From: Gardnerella vaginalis | GTDB taxonomy: Bacteria > Actinomycetota > Actinomycetes > Actinomycetales > Bifidobacteriaceae | Length of the DNA stretch: 57,480 nucleotides | Direction: 5' to 3' | Assembly (NCBI GenBank): GCA_946997215.1 | Contig: CAMPUL010000006.1 | Span: 1-57,480, forward strand | Part shown: in pieces, positions 1 to 9,235 of the stretch | Layout of the letters: every line of letters begins with the position of its first letter | Position numbering within the stretch: position 1 is the first letter of the stretch | Notes under the pieces: generated by a model | The model's input: the letters and a program-made list of their open reading frames with translations, nothing else | What the model was told of the DNA's origin: nothing | Databases searched by the model: none | Position numbers and translations under genes: made by a program

Positions 1-54
1 TTAAATAGCTTACAAGTTAAATAGCTTACAAGTTAAATAGCTTACAAGTTAAAT
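1..54. repeat. 16-bp tandem repeat
   Basis: Three perfect copies of ttaaatagcttacaag, followed by the first six bases of a fourth. The array starts at the window edge, so its full length is unknown. It lies just beyond the pknB terminator in non-coding DNA. Confidence 0.9.
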
Positions 55-60
55 ACAAAT

Positions 61-99
61 GCCGCCTAGCACCGTTAAAACAACGGCAAGCTAGGCGGC
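61..99 (-). terminator. Terminator of the fhaA-pknB operon
   Basis: A perfect 10-bp stem (61-70 with 90-99) encloses a further 5-bp inner stem (72-76 with 82-86). It lies 7 bp beyond the pknB stop. The downstream side on the minus strand is T-rich but has no uninterrupted T run. Confidence 0.8.
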
Positions 100-105
100 T
101 TCTTG

Positions 106-2166
106 TTATTTATCACTATCGCTTGTTGTTGTAGAAGATGAGTCAGGTGTTGAAGCTCTTCCAGGCTTTGTAGTGGTGTCTACAGGAGGCTGAGGAGTTT
201 TTACAGTAAGCGTTATGGTAGAGCCTTTATCTATCTTAGACCCTTCCTTTTCCGACATACTATCAACAATATCGTCATCCGTAGCGGAGCCATCAAAAAC
301 AACCTTAAAGCCCTTTGCTTCTAGTATTTGCTTAGCTTGCTTTAATGTTGATGTTCCAAGAGCAATATGAGGAACTTCTACCTTAGGCTTTCCTTTAGAA
401 ACATACACAGTTATAGCACTATGAGGTTTTACAGCAGCTCCAGAAGACGGATTCATTTTAGTAACCGTTCCTTCTGCAACAGTATCGGATTCTTCTTCTA
501 CGGTATTAACCGTAAATCCAAGATTTTGCAATTCGCCAGTAACAACGTCTTTAGATTGTCCAACCATTCCATCTGGAACCTTAGTTAAGCCAGAAGAAAT
601 GTACAAAGTTACCATTGAACCTTTATCTGCAAACGAATCTGCAACTGGGTCAGTTCTAGTAACATGATTCTTTTTAACGTCTGTACTATCTTCCACTCTA
701 ACGTTAGAAATCTTAAATCCTGCACGTTCAAGAGCTTTTCTAGCTGCTTCTTGCGACTTTCCAGTAACATCTGGAACCTTTGTTGATTGAGGACCAATAG
801 AGAACCAAACGCTAACTCTAGATCCAGACGCAACCTTTTCTCCACCTTTAGGAGATTGCTTGGTAAAAGCACCTTCTGGCTTAGTAGACTTATCGTCTTC
901 CAAAATATCTGGAATAAGACCAAGCGCGCGAAGTTTTTCTTTAGCAGCATCTTGAGTTGTAGTTTCGCTAAATGTTGGAACAACAATATCTCCAGCTAGC
1001 TTATTGCGATTTAGCATAAATAGGATTCCACCAACAACGATTGCGCAAACAATCGCAGACACAACAGAAGCAATAACAATGCGCTTGCTTCTTTTTGCCT
1101 GATTTGCAGCGCGCTGAGCTGCTCTTGTGTTGTAGCCCGTATTTTGATACGCATCAAACTGGCCTGTAATCGCTCCAAAACTTTGAGTAGATGCAGTGTC
1201 TGCCGCTCCCATAGCTTGAGTTGCCGCATTCTGCTCCGCCTGCTTTCTTGCGCGCATATTAGCTAAATCGGTTAGCGGATTAAAAGCTGCTGCAACAGGA
1301 ACACCGCCGTTCATAAACGCTAATATGTCGTTCTTAAATTCAGCAGCCGTTGCATACCTATTCTGCCTATCTTTTGCCATTGCTTTTGCGCAAATCTTAT
1401 CCCACATTGAAGGAAGACCTGGAACAAGCGTGCTTAGAGGAGTTGCAACTTCTGAAACATGCTGATACGCGATTGCAACTGCAGAATCGCCAGTAAAAGG
1501 CGGCCTTCCAGTTAGCATCTCGTATAAGACGCATCCTGCAGAATACAAGTCGGACCTCATATCCACCTGTTCTCCACGCGCCTGCTCTGGAGACAAATAT
1601 TGCGCAGTTCCAACAACACCTTGCGATTGTGTCATTGTTGTTGCAGAATCGTCTAACGCTCTTGCGATTCCAAAATCCATAACCTTAACAATGCCCTGCT
1701 CGGAAATCATAATGTTTCCAGGCTTAATATCTCGGTGAATCACGCCCATTCTATGCGAATACTCCAAGGCGTTCAAAACTCCAAGCATAACTTGTTCGGA
1801 ATCTCTTTGACTTAAAGCACCATTCATCTTAAGAATATCGCGAAGCGTTTTTCCTTTAACGTATTCCATAACAAGATACGGCAAATGCTCTTCTACACCA
1901 TTGTCGTCTACAACAGACTCTTCTCCAGAATCATAGATATTCACTATGTTTGGGTTATTCATTTGCGCAATCGAATGTGCTTCTCGGCGGAAACGAGACA
2001 AAAAGATCTCGTCATTTGCCAAATCAGAACGCATGATTTTAACAGCAACGGTACGACCCAAGCGCTTATCTTCTGCGACTCGCACTTCGGCCATTCCACC
2101 GCGGCCAATCAATTCACCTAATTGGTACCGTCCATTCGCTAATGAGGTAGGCATTGTGTTACTCAT
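106..2166 (-). CDS. pknB: Ser/Thr protein kinase PknB with PASTA repeats
   Basis: Membrane receptor-type kinase that senses peptidoglycan fragments or lipid II and phosphorylates cell-wall and division proteins. The 686-residue product has an N-terminal Hanks kinase domain (about 14-285): Gly loop GRGGMAEV, catalytic Lys43, HRD at 144-146, DFG at 164-166, and an activation loop with TMT at 177-179. A single membrane segment follows at about 363-386. Four extracellular PASTA units (about 390-655) and a Ser/Thr-rich tail complete it. All catalytic residues are intact. It is the last gene of the operon. Its ATG overlaps the pknA stop as ATGA, with AAGGAG just upstream. Translational coupling to pknA is inferred. 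Confidence 0.97.
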   Translation of the reverse strand: MSNTMPTSLANGRYQLGELIGRGGMAEVRVAEDKRLGRTVAVKIMRSDLANDEIFLSRFRREAHSIAQMNNPNIVNIYDSGEESVVDDNGVEEHLPYLVMEYVKGKTLRDILKMNGALSQRDSEQVMLGVLNALEYSHRMGVIHRDIKPGNIMISEQGIVKVMDFGIARALDDSATTMTQSQGVVGTAQYLSPEQARGEQVDMRSDLYSAGCVLYEMLTGRPPFTGDSAVAIAYQHVSEVATPLSTLVPGLPSMWDKICAKAMAKDRQNRYATAAEFKNDILAFMNGGVPVAAAFNPLTDLANMRARKQAEQNAATQAMGAADTASTQSFGAITGQFDAYQNTGYNTRAAQRAANQAKRSKRIVIASVVSAIVCAIVVGGILFMLNRNKLAGDIVVPTFSETTTQDAAKEKLRALGLIPDILEDDKSTKPEGAFTKQSPKGGEKVASGSRVSVWFSIGPQSTKVPDVTGKSQEAARKALERAGFKISNVRVEDSTDVKKNHVTRTDPVADSFADKGSMVTLYISSGLTKVPDGMVGQSKDVVTGELQNLGFTVNTVEEESDTVAEGTVTKMNPSSGAAVKPHSAITVYVSKGKPKVEVPHIALGTSTLKQAKQILEAKGFKVVFDGSATDDDIVDSMSEKEGSKIDKGSTITLTVKTPQPPVDTTTKPGRASTPDSSSTTTSDSDK

Positions 2167-3128
2167 TGCTGCTCCTTGCGGTCGTTATTATTCAAAATGT
2201 TAATAATATTAACTTGTGTTTTTGGAACACTTCTAACGCTGCGTTTAATGCGCTGACCGTTGGAAGAATCTATTGTTTTTTTATTGTTAAATGCTGTTTG
2301 CTGATCCAAAAGTCTTCTTTCAATTTTTGCAAGTACTTTTGAAACAACAAGAGCGTCTTTAGGTCTATCTTCTGGATTCTTAGAAAGCATTGACATTACA
2401 AACTGTCTTAATTGAAGGTCAACACTATCTGGAAGAGGTGGAACAGGGTCATTAACGTGTGCGGCTGCAATATCTACAGGAGTAGTTCCAGTAAATGGCC
2501 TATGCCCACAAAGTCCTTCGTATGCAACAACTCCAAGAGAATAAATATCGGATTGTGCAGTTGCCTGCTCTCCTTGAGCTTGCTCTGGGGAAATATATTG
2601 AGCTGTTCCAACAACCATTCCATCTTGAGTAATCTGTTCTTGGTCGCTAGAGTACGAAACACCAAAATCTGTTATCTTTACGCTTCCCGTTTCGGAAACC
2701 ATAATATTTGCTGGCTTAACGTCTCTATGAATAACACCGTGGGAATGTGCAACAAAAAGACCTCTTGCAGTTTGAATAAGTATAGGCAGCAATCGCGTTG
2801 GCTCAACAGTTTTTTCTTTATGATATAAGTCTGCTAAAGACTTACTAGGAACATACTCCATAATCAAAAAGCCAATACCATCATGCTCGTAGTAGTCAAA
2901 TAAAGCTGCAATATTTGGATGAGCAAGATTTGCTGAATTATGAGCTTCTGCTCTAAGTCTACGCAATTTAGCTTCAACATTGCTTGTATCGGTTCTAAGC
3001 GCTTTAACGGCAACAATCCTGCCAAGCTGTATATCAAAGCCCTTCCAGACTTCCCCCATGCCTCCTTGTGCAAGTCTTCTATCTAGTCTGTATCGATGAT
3101 GAACTAACTGTCCTTCAACAAGTTTCAT
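2163..3128 (-). CDS. pknA: Ser/Thr protein kinase PknA, apparently soluble
   Basis: Second Hanks-type kinase of the morphogenesis operon. It is expected to phosphorylate division and wall-synthesis proteins together with PknB. Visible motifs are the Gly loop AQGGMGEV, Lys42 in VAVKAL, HRD at 134-136, DFG at 154-156 and the VGTAQY activation segment, so it should be active. The protein ends about 50 residues after the kinase fold in a basic, Asn-rich tail with no hydrophobic segment. Mycobacterial PknA has a transmembrane helix there. Start and stop overlap pbpA and pknB by 4 bp each. Confidence 0.94.
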   Translation of the reverse strand: MKLVEGQLVHHRYRLDRRLAQGGMGEVWKGFDIQLGRIVAVKALRTDTSNVEAKLRRLRAEAHNSANLAHPNIAALFDYYEHDGIGFLIMEYVPSKSLADLYHKEKTVEPTRLLPILIQTARGLFVAHSHGVIHRDVKPANIMVSETGSVKITDFGVSYSSDQEQITQDGMVVGTAQYISPEQAQGEQATAQSDIYSLGVVAYEGLCGHRPFTGTTPVDIAAAHVNDPVPPLPDSVDLQLRQFVMSMLSKNPEDRPKDALVVSKVLAKIERRLLDQQTAFNNKKTIDSSNGQRIKRSVRSVPKTQVNIINILNNNDRKEQQ

Positions 3129-4591
3129 TGCTTAAGCGCCTCCTTCATCACCTGTCTCATAATTGGCCCTGCTGTAAGCGTTCCATACGTACTAGCATTG
3201 TGAATAACAACTGCTACAGCTATTTTAGGGTCTTGTGCAGGAGCAAATCCAATAACCCACCCATTAATAGCCTGATTTCTAAACCCAATTTGTGCTGTTC
3301 CAGATTTTGCTGCAACAGCAACATTTGGCAAAGAAAGATTTTGATTACTTTTTACAACTACACTTTGCATCATAGCATTGAGTTTTGCAGCACTTTGTGC
3401 GCTTAAAGCTTGACTCATAACAGTAGGCGTTGTTTGAGAAATAACAGACAAGTCACTAGACCTTACGCAATCAACAAGCGTTGGCTTCATAAGTGTTCCA
3501 TTATTTGCAATAGCAGCTGCAATCATAGCATTTTGAAGAGGGGTAACCCTAGCATCTCCCTGACCAATTGACTGAAGAGCAAGCTTATCTTGCGTAGGCT
3601 TTTGATTAAGCAAAGACGCAACAACCCTCATTGGGAATCCTGTTGAATCAGATCCGTCTAAAGTAAATGAGCTAAATAATCCAAACTTTTTAGCTTGCTT
3701 AACAATAGCATCTGCTCCTAAAGAAACTCCTAGTTGCGCAAATGCAGTATTTGAAGAATAAGCTAGAGCATCTTCAAACGATATTTGACCATTCGATCCA
3801 CTAGCGCTTGGAACAACATTCGTAAGATGCGTTTGCGTTCCTGGAAGAGTATACGAAGATCCAGCTGGAATCGAAGTATTTAAATCATATTTTCCACTTT
3901 CTAGCGCAGTTGCCGCAACAACCGTTTTGAAAGTAGAACCAGGAGCATAAAGTTCAGATATTGAACGATTTAGCATTGGATTATATATGTTAGATATAAG
4001 ATCCTTATATGCTCTGTTTGCTAAAGCAACATTGTGAGATGCAAGAGAAGAAGGATCGTAGCTAGGCGTACTAACCATTGCTAGTATTCTTCCAGTTTTT
4101 GGCTCTATTGCAACTAAAGCACCATTCTTGTCTTTTAACAAATTGTATGCAAGAGTTTGAAGCTTAGTGTTAATAGATGTTTCTATAGAAGCACCTCTGT
4201 TTTCTGCTCCTGTAAATAGCGACTTAAACTTTTGAAGGAATAACGCGTCGGATTCTCCACTTAAAAGCTGATTTCTAGAAGCCTCTATGCCTCTATCTGC
4301 TCTTTGACTTATTGAATAATAACCCGTTATTGGAGCATAAACAGAGCCATTAAAATATGACCTTTGATACACAAACGCATCTTTAGATGGATCTGACTTT
4401 GCTAAAACAGTTCCATCGGACGCAAGAATGGCTCCTCTTGGAGCGCCAAATTCGTGATATAGTGCACGCCTGTTTCTAGGATCAGAATTTAATTCGTTTG
4501 CTTTTATAGACGTTATGTACGTGCTAGAAATACATAAAACAACAAACAACACGATTACTGCACTAAAAAGTTGCTTCAAGCATTTATTCAT
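3125..4591 (-). CDS. pbpA: Peptidoglycan transpeptidase PbpA (class B PBP)
   Basis: Class B penicillin-binding protein that cross-links glycan strands made by the neighbouring SEDS polymerase. Numbered from the chosen start, the active-site motifs are STFK (nucleophile Ser219), SSN (279-281) and KSGT (429-432). One N-terminal membrane anchor (about 5-25) places the enzyme outside the membrane. The ATG at 4591 is preferred because GGGGGTG lies 7 nt upstream. An in-frame ATG at 4606 would add five residues but has a poor ribosome-binding site. The gene overlaps rodA upstream by 8 bp and pknA downstream by 4 bp. It is the standard partner of the adjacent RodA. Confidence 0.95.
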   Translation of the reverse strand: MNKCLKQLFSAVIVLFVVLCISSTYITSIKANELNSDPRNRRALYHEFGAPRGAILASDGTVLAKSDPSKDAFVYQRSYFNGSVYAPITGYYSISQRADRGIEASRNQLLSGESDALFLQKFKSLFTGAENRGASIETSINTKLQTLAYNLLKDKNGALVAIEPKTGRILAMVSTPSYDPSSLASHNVALANRAYKDLISNIYNPMLNRSISELYAPGSTFKTVVAATALESGKYDLNTSIPAGSSYTLPGTQTHLTNVVPSASGSNGQISFEDALAYSSNTAFAQLGVSLGADAIVKQAKKFGLFSSFTLDGSDSTGFPMRVVASLLNQKPTQDKLALQSIGQGDARVTPLQNAMIAAAIANNGTLMKPTLVDCVRSSDLSVISQTTPTVMSQALSAQSAAKLNAMMQSVVVKSNQNLSLPNVAVAAKSGTAQIGFRNQAINGWVIGFAPAQDPKIAVAVVIHNASTYGTLTAGPIMRQVMKEALKQ

Positions 4592-6008
4592 AAGATTCAC
4601 CCCCATCTTCTTTAGGATTAGAGGATTTATTTTCTCTTTGCTTAAGCTCTCTTTCCCTAAGAGCAGCTAAAGCTTCGTATTGGAAAGTATCAGACGTTAC
4701 AGCAGCCTCTGGCTTATTAGCTGCATTAGATATAACAATCAAAATAGATGCAAGCAAATAGTTAGCAACTAGAGAAGACCCGCCAGCTGCCATATAAGGC
4801 ATTGTTAAACCAGTAAGTGGAATAACAAGCGTGATTCCGCCAACAACAGTAAATACTTGGAATGCCATTGTAAAAACAAGACCAGATGCAAGAAGCTTTC
4901 CAAAACCGTCTTTAATCTTCATAGCTGTAATCATGCCAGACGCAATAATAATCATGTAAAGCATTAAGACTATAAACAGTCCAGTCAATCCTAATTCTTC
5001 CCCAACCGAAGCGTAAATAAAATCGGAGTTAGCAAGTGGCGTTAAAGAAGGATGACCTTGTCCTAATCCCGTTCCAGTTACGCCTCCTGCAGCAAGGCCG
5101 AATAATCCAGTAACAATTTGAGCAGACCCGCCTGGGAATCTGTTGTAAATAACTGGGTCGTATGGGTTAAGCCAAGCGTCAACTCTGTATTGAACGTGTG
5201 CAAAAAGTTTAACAGCAACTAGGCATCCAATTATAAATGCTATAAAGCCTATTGCAAGCCAGCCTTTTCTTCCAGTTGCAACGTAAAGCATAGAAACAAA
5301 CATTGCAAAGAACATTAATGATGTTCCTAAATCGTGTTGCACAACAAGCACACACATAGAAGCAGCCCAAACTAGCGCAATAGGACCCATATCTTTGAAT
5401 CGTGGAAGATGAATTCCAAAAATCTTTGTTCCACCAACCGCAAGTCTGTCTCTATGGTCAAACAAGTATGCTGCAAAGAAGAAAGCTAAGAATAGTTTTG
5501 CAAATTCTCCTGGCTGAATAGTGTGATTTCCAAAACCAATCCAAATTCTCGCTCCGCCAATTTCCTTACCGACTATTGGAAGCATTGGAGATAAAAGAAG
5601 GACAAGACCAATCACCATGCTAACGTACGAGAATCTTCTAAGAATCCTATAGTCTTCTAGAACCATCACAAAAATTATGGATAATACAAGAGCAACACAA
5701 ACCCAAACAAGCTGTTTCATAGCAACATTAGTGTTATGCTGTTTATCTATTCTTGCAATCATAACAGTGCCAATAGCTGTAAGAAGAAGAATACAAGGGA
5801 GTATTACCTGGCTAGAATAAGGCTTTTTTACAATCAAAACGCCCCACAAAACAAGGTACAACGCTGTTGTTAAAGCAAGCATACCAACATAGTTTGCTGG
5901 AACGAATCCATTAATCCTTAGAAACATTTGCAAAAATGCCACTGCAGATATAATTACAGAAAACAGTAGCAAAGATATTTGCTTAATACGCATACTAAAC
6001 ATGTTCAC
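4584..6008 (-). CDS. rodA: SEDS peptidoglycan polymerase RodA/FtsW
   Basis: Polytopic SEDS-family glycosyltransferase that polymerises lipid II. The 474-residue protein has about ten hydrophobic helices. SEDS signatures include a GG(A)RIW-type motif (IGGARIWIGFG), QHDLGTS, and a long extracellular loop with NPYDP and VTGTGLGQG. The final 35 residues are a charged cytoplasmic tail. The GTG start overlaps the pstP stop by 4 bp (GTGA) and has GGAGG 9 nt upstream. Position between pstP and pbpA indicates RodA rather than the dcw-cluster FtsW. Confidence 0.95.
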   Translation of the reverse strand: MNMFSMRIKQISLLLFSVIISAVAFLQMFLRINGFVPANYVGMLALTTALYLVLWGVLIVKKPYSSQVILPCILLLTAIGTVMIARIDKQHNTNVAMKQLVWVCVALVLSIIFVMVLEDYRILRRFSYVSMVIGLVLLLSPMLPIVGKEIGGARIWIGFGNHTIQPGEFAKLFLAFFFAAYLFDHRDRLAVGGTKIFGIHLPRFKDMGPIALVWAASMCVLVVQHDLGTSLMFFAMFVSMLYVATGRKGWLAIGFIAFIIGCLVAVKLFAHVQYRVDAWLNPYDPVIYNRFPGGSAQIVTGLFGLAAGGVTGTGLGQGHPSLTPLANSDFIYASVGEELGLTGLFIVLMLYMIIIASGMITAMKIKDGFGKLLASGLVFTMAFQVFTVVGGITLVIPLTGLTMPYMAAGGSSLVANYLLASILIVISNAANKPEAAVTSDTFQYEALAALRERELKQRENKSSNPKEDGGESYE

Positions 6009-7753
6009 GAGGTTTTACCTCCTGAATCATTGCTTGAATCTACGACTCCACTATTGTTTCCGTCTTTATTATCTGAATTAGAAATAATACTTTTTGGCTT
6101 ATTGCCGCGCTTCTCGCTTTCTCTAGCACGCATTTCTCTTCCGATTAGCCTTGCATGGCCTCTTGCTTCTTTAAGACTGCTAAAGCTAATACCTTCATCA
6201 AGCTGATCTTGCCAAGACTTATCTAGATTCTTAACTCTAATATTTGTTTCTTCAATCTGATGTGAAAGCTCTAATCCAAATATGTTAGTAGGAACACCTT
6301 GGTAAATAACTACTTTGCCATTTCCTTTACCAATGTAGTATTGCTTTTGCGTCCAAGAATAAACAAGATAAGCTCCACAAGCAACAATCGCACACACAAC
6401 AAGCGTTGCAAAAGCAACACCTATTCTCATCCATCTTATTCTAATTCTATTTGCTTTATGTGCTTCTGCCTGTTCTCTTTTAACAGCGCGCTGAACATCT
6501 GGATCCCTAGGATCTGTTGATATTCTACCGTTCTTCTTTTTTACAATAGGAATCTCGTTTGTATCTGTAGACCTTAATTCCTCTTCGTTTCTTAAATGAG
6601 AAGGCTGTACAAGTCGAGTAGTTTCTACAATTTTCTCATCTTTTTCCGCCGATTTTGCGTCTGTTTGCATAAGAGCAGCAGCTCTTTGAGCAGGAGAATC
6701 TTTACCTTCACGCAATGGTGGTGTAGAAGAAACAGCTTTATTAACAATATCTGCTATAGACTCTAAATCTTTGCTTGCAGCACCGCCAATTAATGGAGTT
6801 TGGTGAGGCAAGTCAAAAGCATCTGCGTCTAGTGCCAAAGTTGCATCTGCTATAACAGCAGTCGCATTATCTGTGCTTCCTGCTTTAAGTGCCATATAAA
6901 CAAGTTTTTGAGCACACTCTTCTTGATTAGATACAGTGCTCATAACTTCTTGAATTGTGGAATCTTCTAATACTCCACACACACCATCCGAGCATAAAAG
7001 CCAGCGATCAGAAGGGTGAGCCTGCCTAATAGCAATATCTGGCCTTGGATCAATATCAAAATCACCTAAAACGCGCATAACAACATTTCGCTGCGGATGA
7101 TTTCTTGCTTCTTCTGTAGTAATGTGACCCGTGTCTATTAAATGTTGAACGTAACTATGGTCGCAAGTCATTCTTGTAAGATGATTATCTCGCAACAAGT
7201 ACGCTCTAGAATCACCCAAATGTGCAAGAACCCAGTAACCATTTACAAGAGATACTGCTGTTACTGTTGTTCCCATTCCAGCAAGTCTGCGCTCTCTTTT
7301 GGCTTTGCCAACAATTGCGTCGTGAGCAGCCATAATCGAGGTTTCCATCATTGAAGAAACAGCTTTTACATCATTTGGCCTTGAATCTTGCTCAATGTGC
7401 GCTAAAGACCTAATTGCGATTGTAGAAGCCGTATCTCCTCCAGCATGCCCACCCATACCGTCGCAAATAGCAGCCAATCTTTCTCCAGCAAATGCCGAAT
7501 CTTGATTATTGCTCCTAACAGTACCAACATCGCTAACAGCTGTTGAATACATAAACAACGCTTTATCTATAAAGTATGCCTTATTTAAGTTTTGTTCTTC
7601 ACTTTTTGCAGCATTATTTACTGGATTATTATTTATAGCGTCACTACTTACAACGTTTGTAACACTTGCAACGCCATTACTTACAGAATCAACTTGATCT
7701 TGCTGCTTTTGACTACTTGTTTTATCTTCAATGTTTGAATCGAATTGCGCCAT
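6005..7753 (-). CDS. pstP: PP2C-type Ser/Thr phosphatase PstP
   Basis: Metal-dependent phosphatase that reverses PknA/PknB phosphorylation. The PP2C domain occupies about residues 66-307 and shows SDVGTVRSNNQD, DGMGGHAGGD, GTT and the late metal-binding region GSTDNATA. A linker follows, then one membrane helix (about 445-468) and an extracytoplasmic tail. A 60-residue Asn/Ser/Val-rich extension precedes the catalytic domain and is unusual for the family. A GAGGTGA ribosome-binding site supports the start. The fhaB stop lies 4 bp upstream. Confidence 0.95.
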   Translation of the reverse strand: MAQFDSNIEDKTSSQKQQDQVDSVSNGVASVTNVVSSDAINNNPVNNAAKSEEQNLNKAYFIDKALFMYSTAVSDVGTVRSNNQDSAFAGERLAAICDGMGGHAGGDTASTIAIRSLAHIEQDSRPNDVKAVSSMMETSIMAAHDAIVGKAKRERRLAGMGTTVTAVSLVNGYWVLAHLGDSRAYLLRDNHLTRMTCDHSYVQHLIDTGHITTEEARNHPQRNVVMRVLGDFDIDPRPDIAIRQAHPSDRWLLCSDGVCGVLEDSTIQEVMSTVSNQEECAQKLVYMALKAGSTDNATAVIADATLALDADAFDLPHQTPLIGGAASKDLESIADIVNKAVSSTPPLREGKDSPAQRAAALMQTDAKSAEKDEKIVETTRLVQPSHLRNEEELRSTDTNEIPIVKKKNGRISTDPRDPDVQRAVKREQAEAHKANRIRIRWMRIGVAFATLVVCAIVACGAYLVYSWTQKQYYIGKGNGKVVIYQGVPTNIFGLELSHQIEETNIRVKNLDKSWQDQLDEGISFSSLKEARGHARLIGREMRARESEKRGNKPKSIISNSDNKDGNNSGVVDSSNDSGGKTS

Positions 7754-7757
7754 TTAC

Positions 7758-8285
7758 TCACCTCAATTCAAACATTGTTGCTCCGATTCGCACAGGCTTG
7801 CGCGGAGGCAAAACAACGGGTTCATTAACTCTACTATGACCTATCATAGTTCCGTTAGTGCTACCTAAATCTTCAAGAACCCAAGAATTTACAGATTGAT
7901 TAAAATACACGCGCGCGTGATGAGAAGAAACAAATTCGTCATTTAGAACAACCGTATTGTTTGCAGATCTTCCAAGAGTTACGCCAGAAGGTTCCAATGG
8001 GAACGACGAACCAGCTAAAGGACCATCAATAATAACAAGCAAAGTTGGCATCTCAGCTTGATTATTCTTCTCTAAATTAGCAGAAGCAATATTGTTACTT
8101 CTTAAAGATTCATCATTAGAAGGATTTGACCTACGATGAGACTTATTCTTCCAAGCTTTAGACTTTTTAGGACTAAAAATCTCAATATCTTTGCGTAAAG
8201 ATCGAACAGCAAACCATACGAATACCCACAAAAGTACTAAAAAACTGTACTTAAGTATAGCAAAAGTCAACTCGGTTAATATCAT
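7758..8285 (-). CDS. fhaB: FHA-domain membrane protein FhaB (FipA-like)
   Basis: Short phosphothreonine-binding adaptor. One N-terminal hydrophobic helix (about 7-27) is followed by a basic linker. The C-terminal FHA domain (about 95-175) shows GRS, SSHHAR and LGSTNGT, which form the phosphopeptide pocket. In mycobacteria the homologue links PknA/PknB signalling to division (family knowledge). It lies between fhaA and pstP in the conserved order. Confidence 0.93.
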   Translation of the reverse strand: MILTELTFAILKYSFLVLLWVFVWFAVRSLRKDIEIFSPKKSKAWKNKSHRRSNPSNDESLRSNNIASANLEKNNQAEMPTLLVIIDGPLAGSSFPLEPSGVTLGRSANNTVVLNDEFVSSHHARVYFNQSVNSWVLEDLGSTNGTMIGHSRVNEPVVLPPRKPVRIGATMFELR

Positions 8286-8318
8286 GCGTGTACTCGTATC
8301 TCTTTACGTATTCGTCTA

Positions 8319-9011
8319 CTACTCCTGATCTTGATCCGAAGCCCAGTAAAGAATACGGGTGCGCCCAATAGTAATAGTGTTTCCATCTAATAATGTTGCT
8401 GCTGGAGTTTGATGACCTTCAACATAAGTACCATTAGTGGAACCAAGATCCCTAGCAATAACACCGTCTGGTGTAACGTCTATTCCAAGATGCCTACGAG
8501 AAATTCCAGGATCGTCAATAACAATATCGCAACCAGAACCTCTGCCTAATATTGTGCGATCTTTTGTTAGCAAATACCTATTCCCGTTAATCTCCAGCAT
8601 TGGATGATTTTCTGACTGCTCTTGCGTTGTTACAGGAACAGCGTTTCCTGGAACAGAATCAGAAGTTAAATTGAAATTACCTTTTGTAAGATCGGTATCT
8701 TCTTCAAAAATAACTGCAACTGGGCCAACAAAAGCATAATGCTGACTTTTTGCATACTGTGTAAGATTATCCGCAAGCTCATTTGCTAAAGCTTCACTAC
8801 CAAGCTGATCAAAGTCTGGAGTACTAAGTTTAAAGTGATACTCATTTGGTGCAACCGTACGATCGCGATCAATTGGCATAGACTGGTTATCAATTTCTCG
8901 CTCTAATGCACTAGAAAGATCAACAGGTTGCAAGTCTTTAGACCCGAATTTTGCGAAGACTCCATTCATTGCACCTTCAACGCTCTTCTCAAGTCTGTCA
9001 AGCACGCTCAT
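8319..9011 (-). CDS. fhaA: FHA-domain protein FhaA (DUF3662 + FHA)
   Basis: First gene of the operon. The N-terminal DUF3662 domain (about 1-120) begins with the typical MSVLDRLEKSVEGAMNGVFAKF-type helix. A short linker leads to a C-terminal FHA domain (about 145-225) with GRGSGCDI, SRRHL and LGSTNGT. Mycobacterial FhaA binds the phosphorylated pseudokinase domain attached to MurJ and restrains peptidoglycan synthesis. A pseudokinase gene is present at 28.7-31.3 kb here, so the partnership may be conserved (inference). AAAGGG precedes the ATG. The 224 bp upstream, shared with the divergent PAP2 gene, must hold the operon promoter. Confidence 0.94.
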   Translation of the reverse strand: MSVLDRLEKSVEGAMNGVFAKFGSKDLQPVDLSSALEREIDNQSMPIDRDRTVAPNEYHFKLSTPDFDQLGSEALANELADNLTQYAKSQHYAFVGPVAVIFEEDTDLTKGNFNLTSDSVPGNAVPVTTQEQSENHPMLEINGNRYLLTKDRTILGRGSGCDIVIDDPGISRRHLGIDVTPDGVIARDLGSTNGTYVEGHQTPAATLLDGNTITIGRTRILYWASDQDQE

Positions 9012-9223
9012 TGTAAACCCTTTCTACCTTTTCCTCATACTACTCGTCACCTCGTACGGTGTACAAATCACATCTAAATACCAAACATGCGTTTGCTAAA
9101 TTTATTTACATACTTATTTATATACTACATTTTTACAAAATTATGCAAAATAAACAAATAAAACTTATAAACCCATTTAATATTACAAATACATACTACA
9201 ACTTTATTATATATTTCTAAGTG

Positions 9224-9235
9224 TAATCTTTAACT
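9224..9235 (+). promoter_or_regulatory. Candidate leaderless -10 box of the PAP2 gene
   Basis: TAATCT at 9224-9229 ends 6 nt before the ATG and no Shine-Dalgarno sequence is present. This geometry suggests transcription starting at or next to the start codon. The -35 region is weak. Confidence 0.4.
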
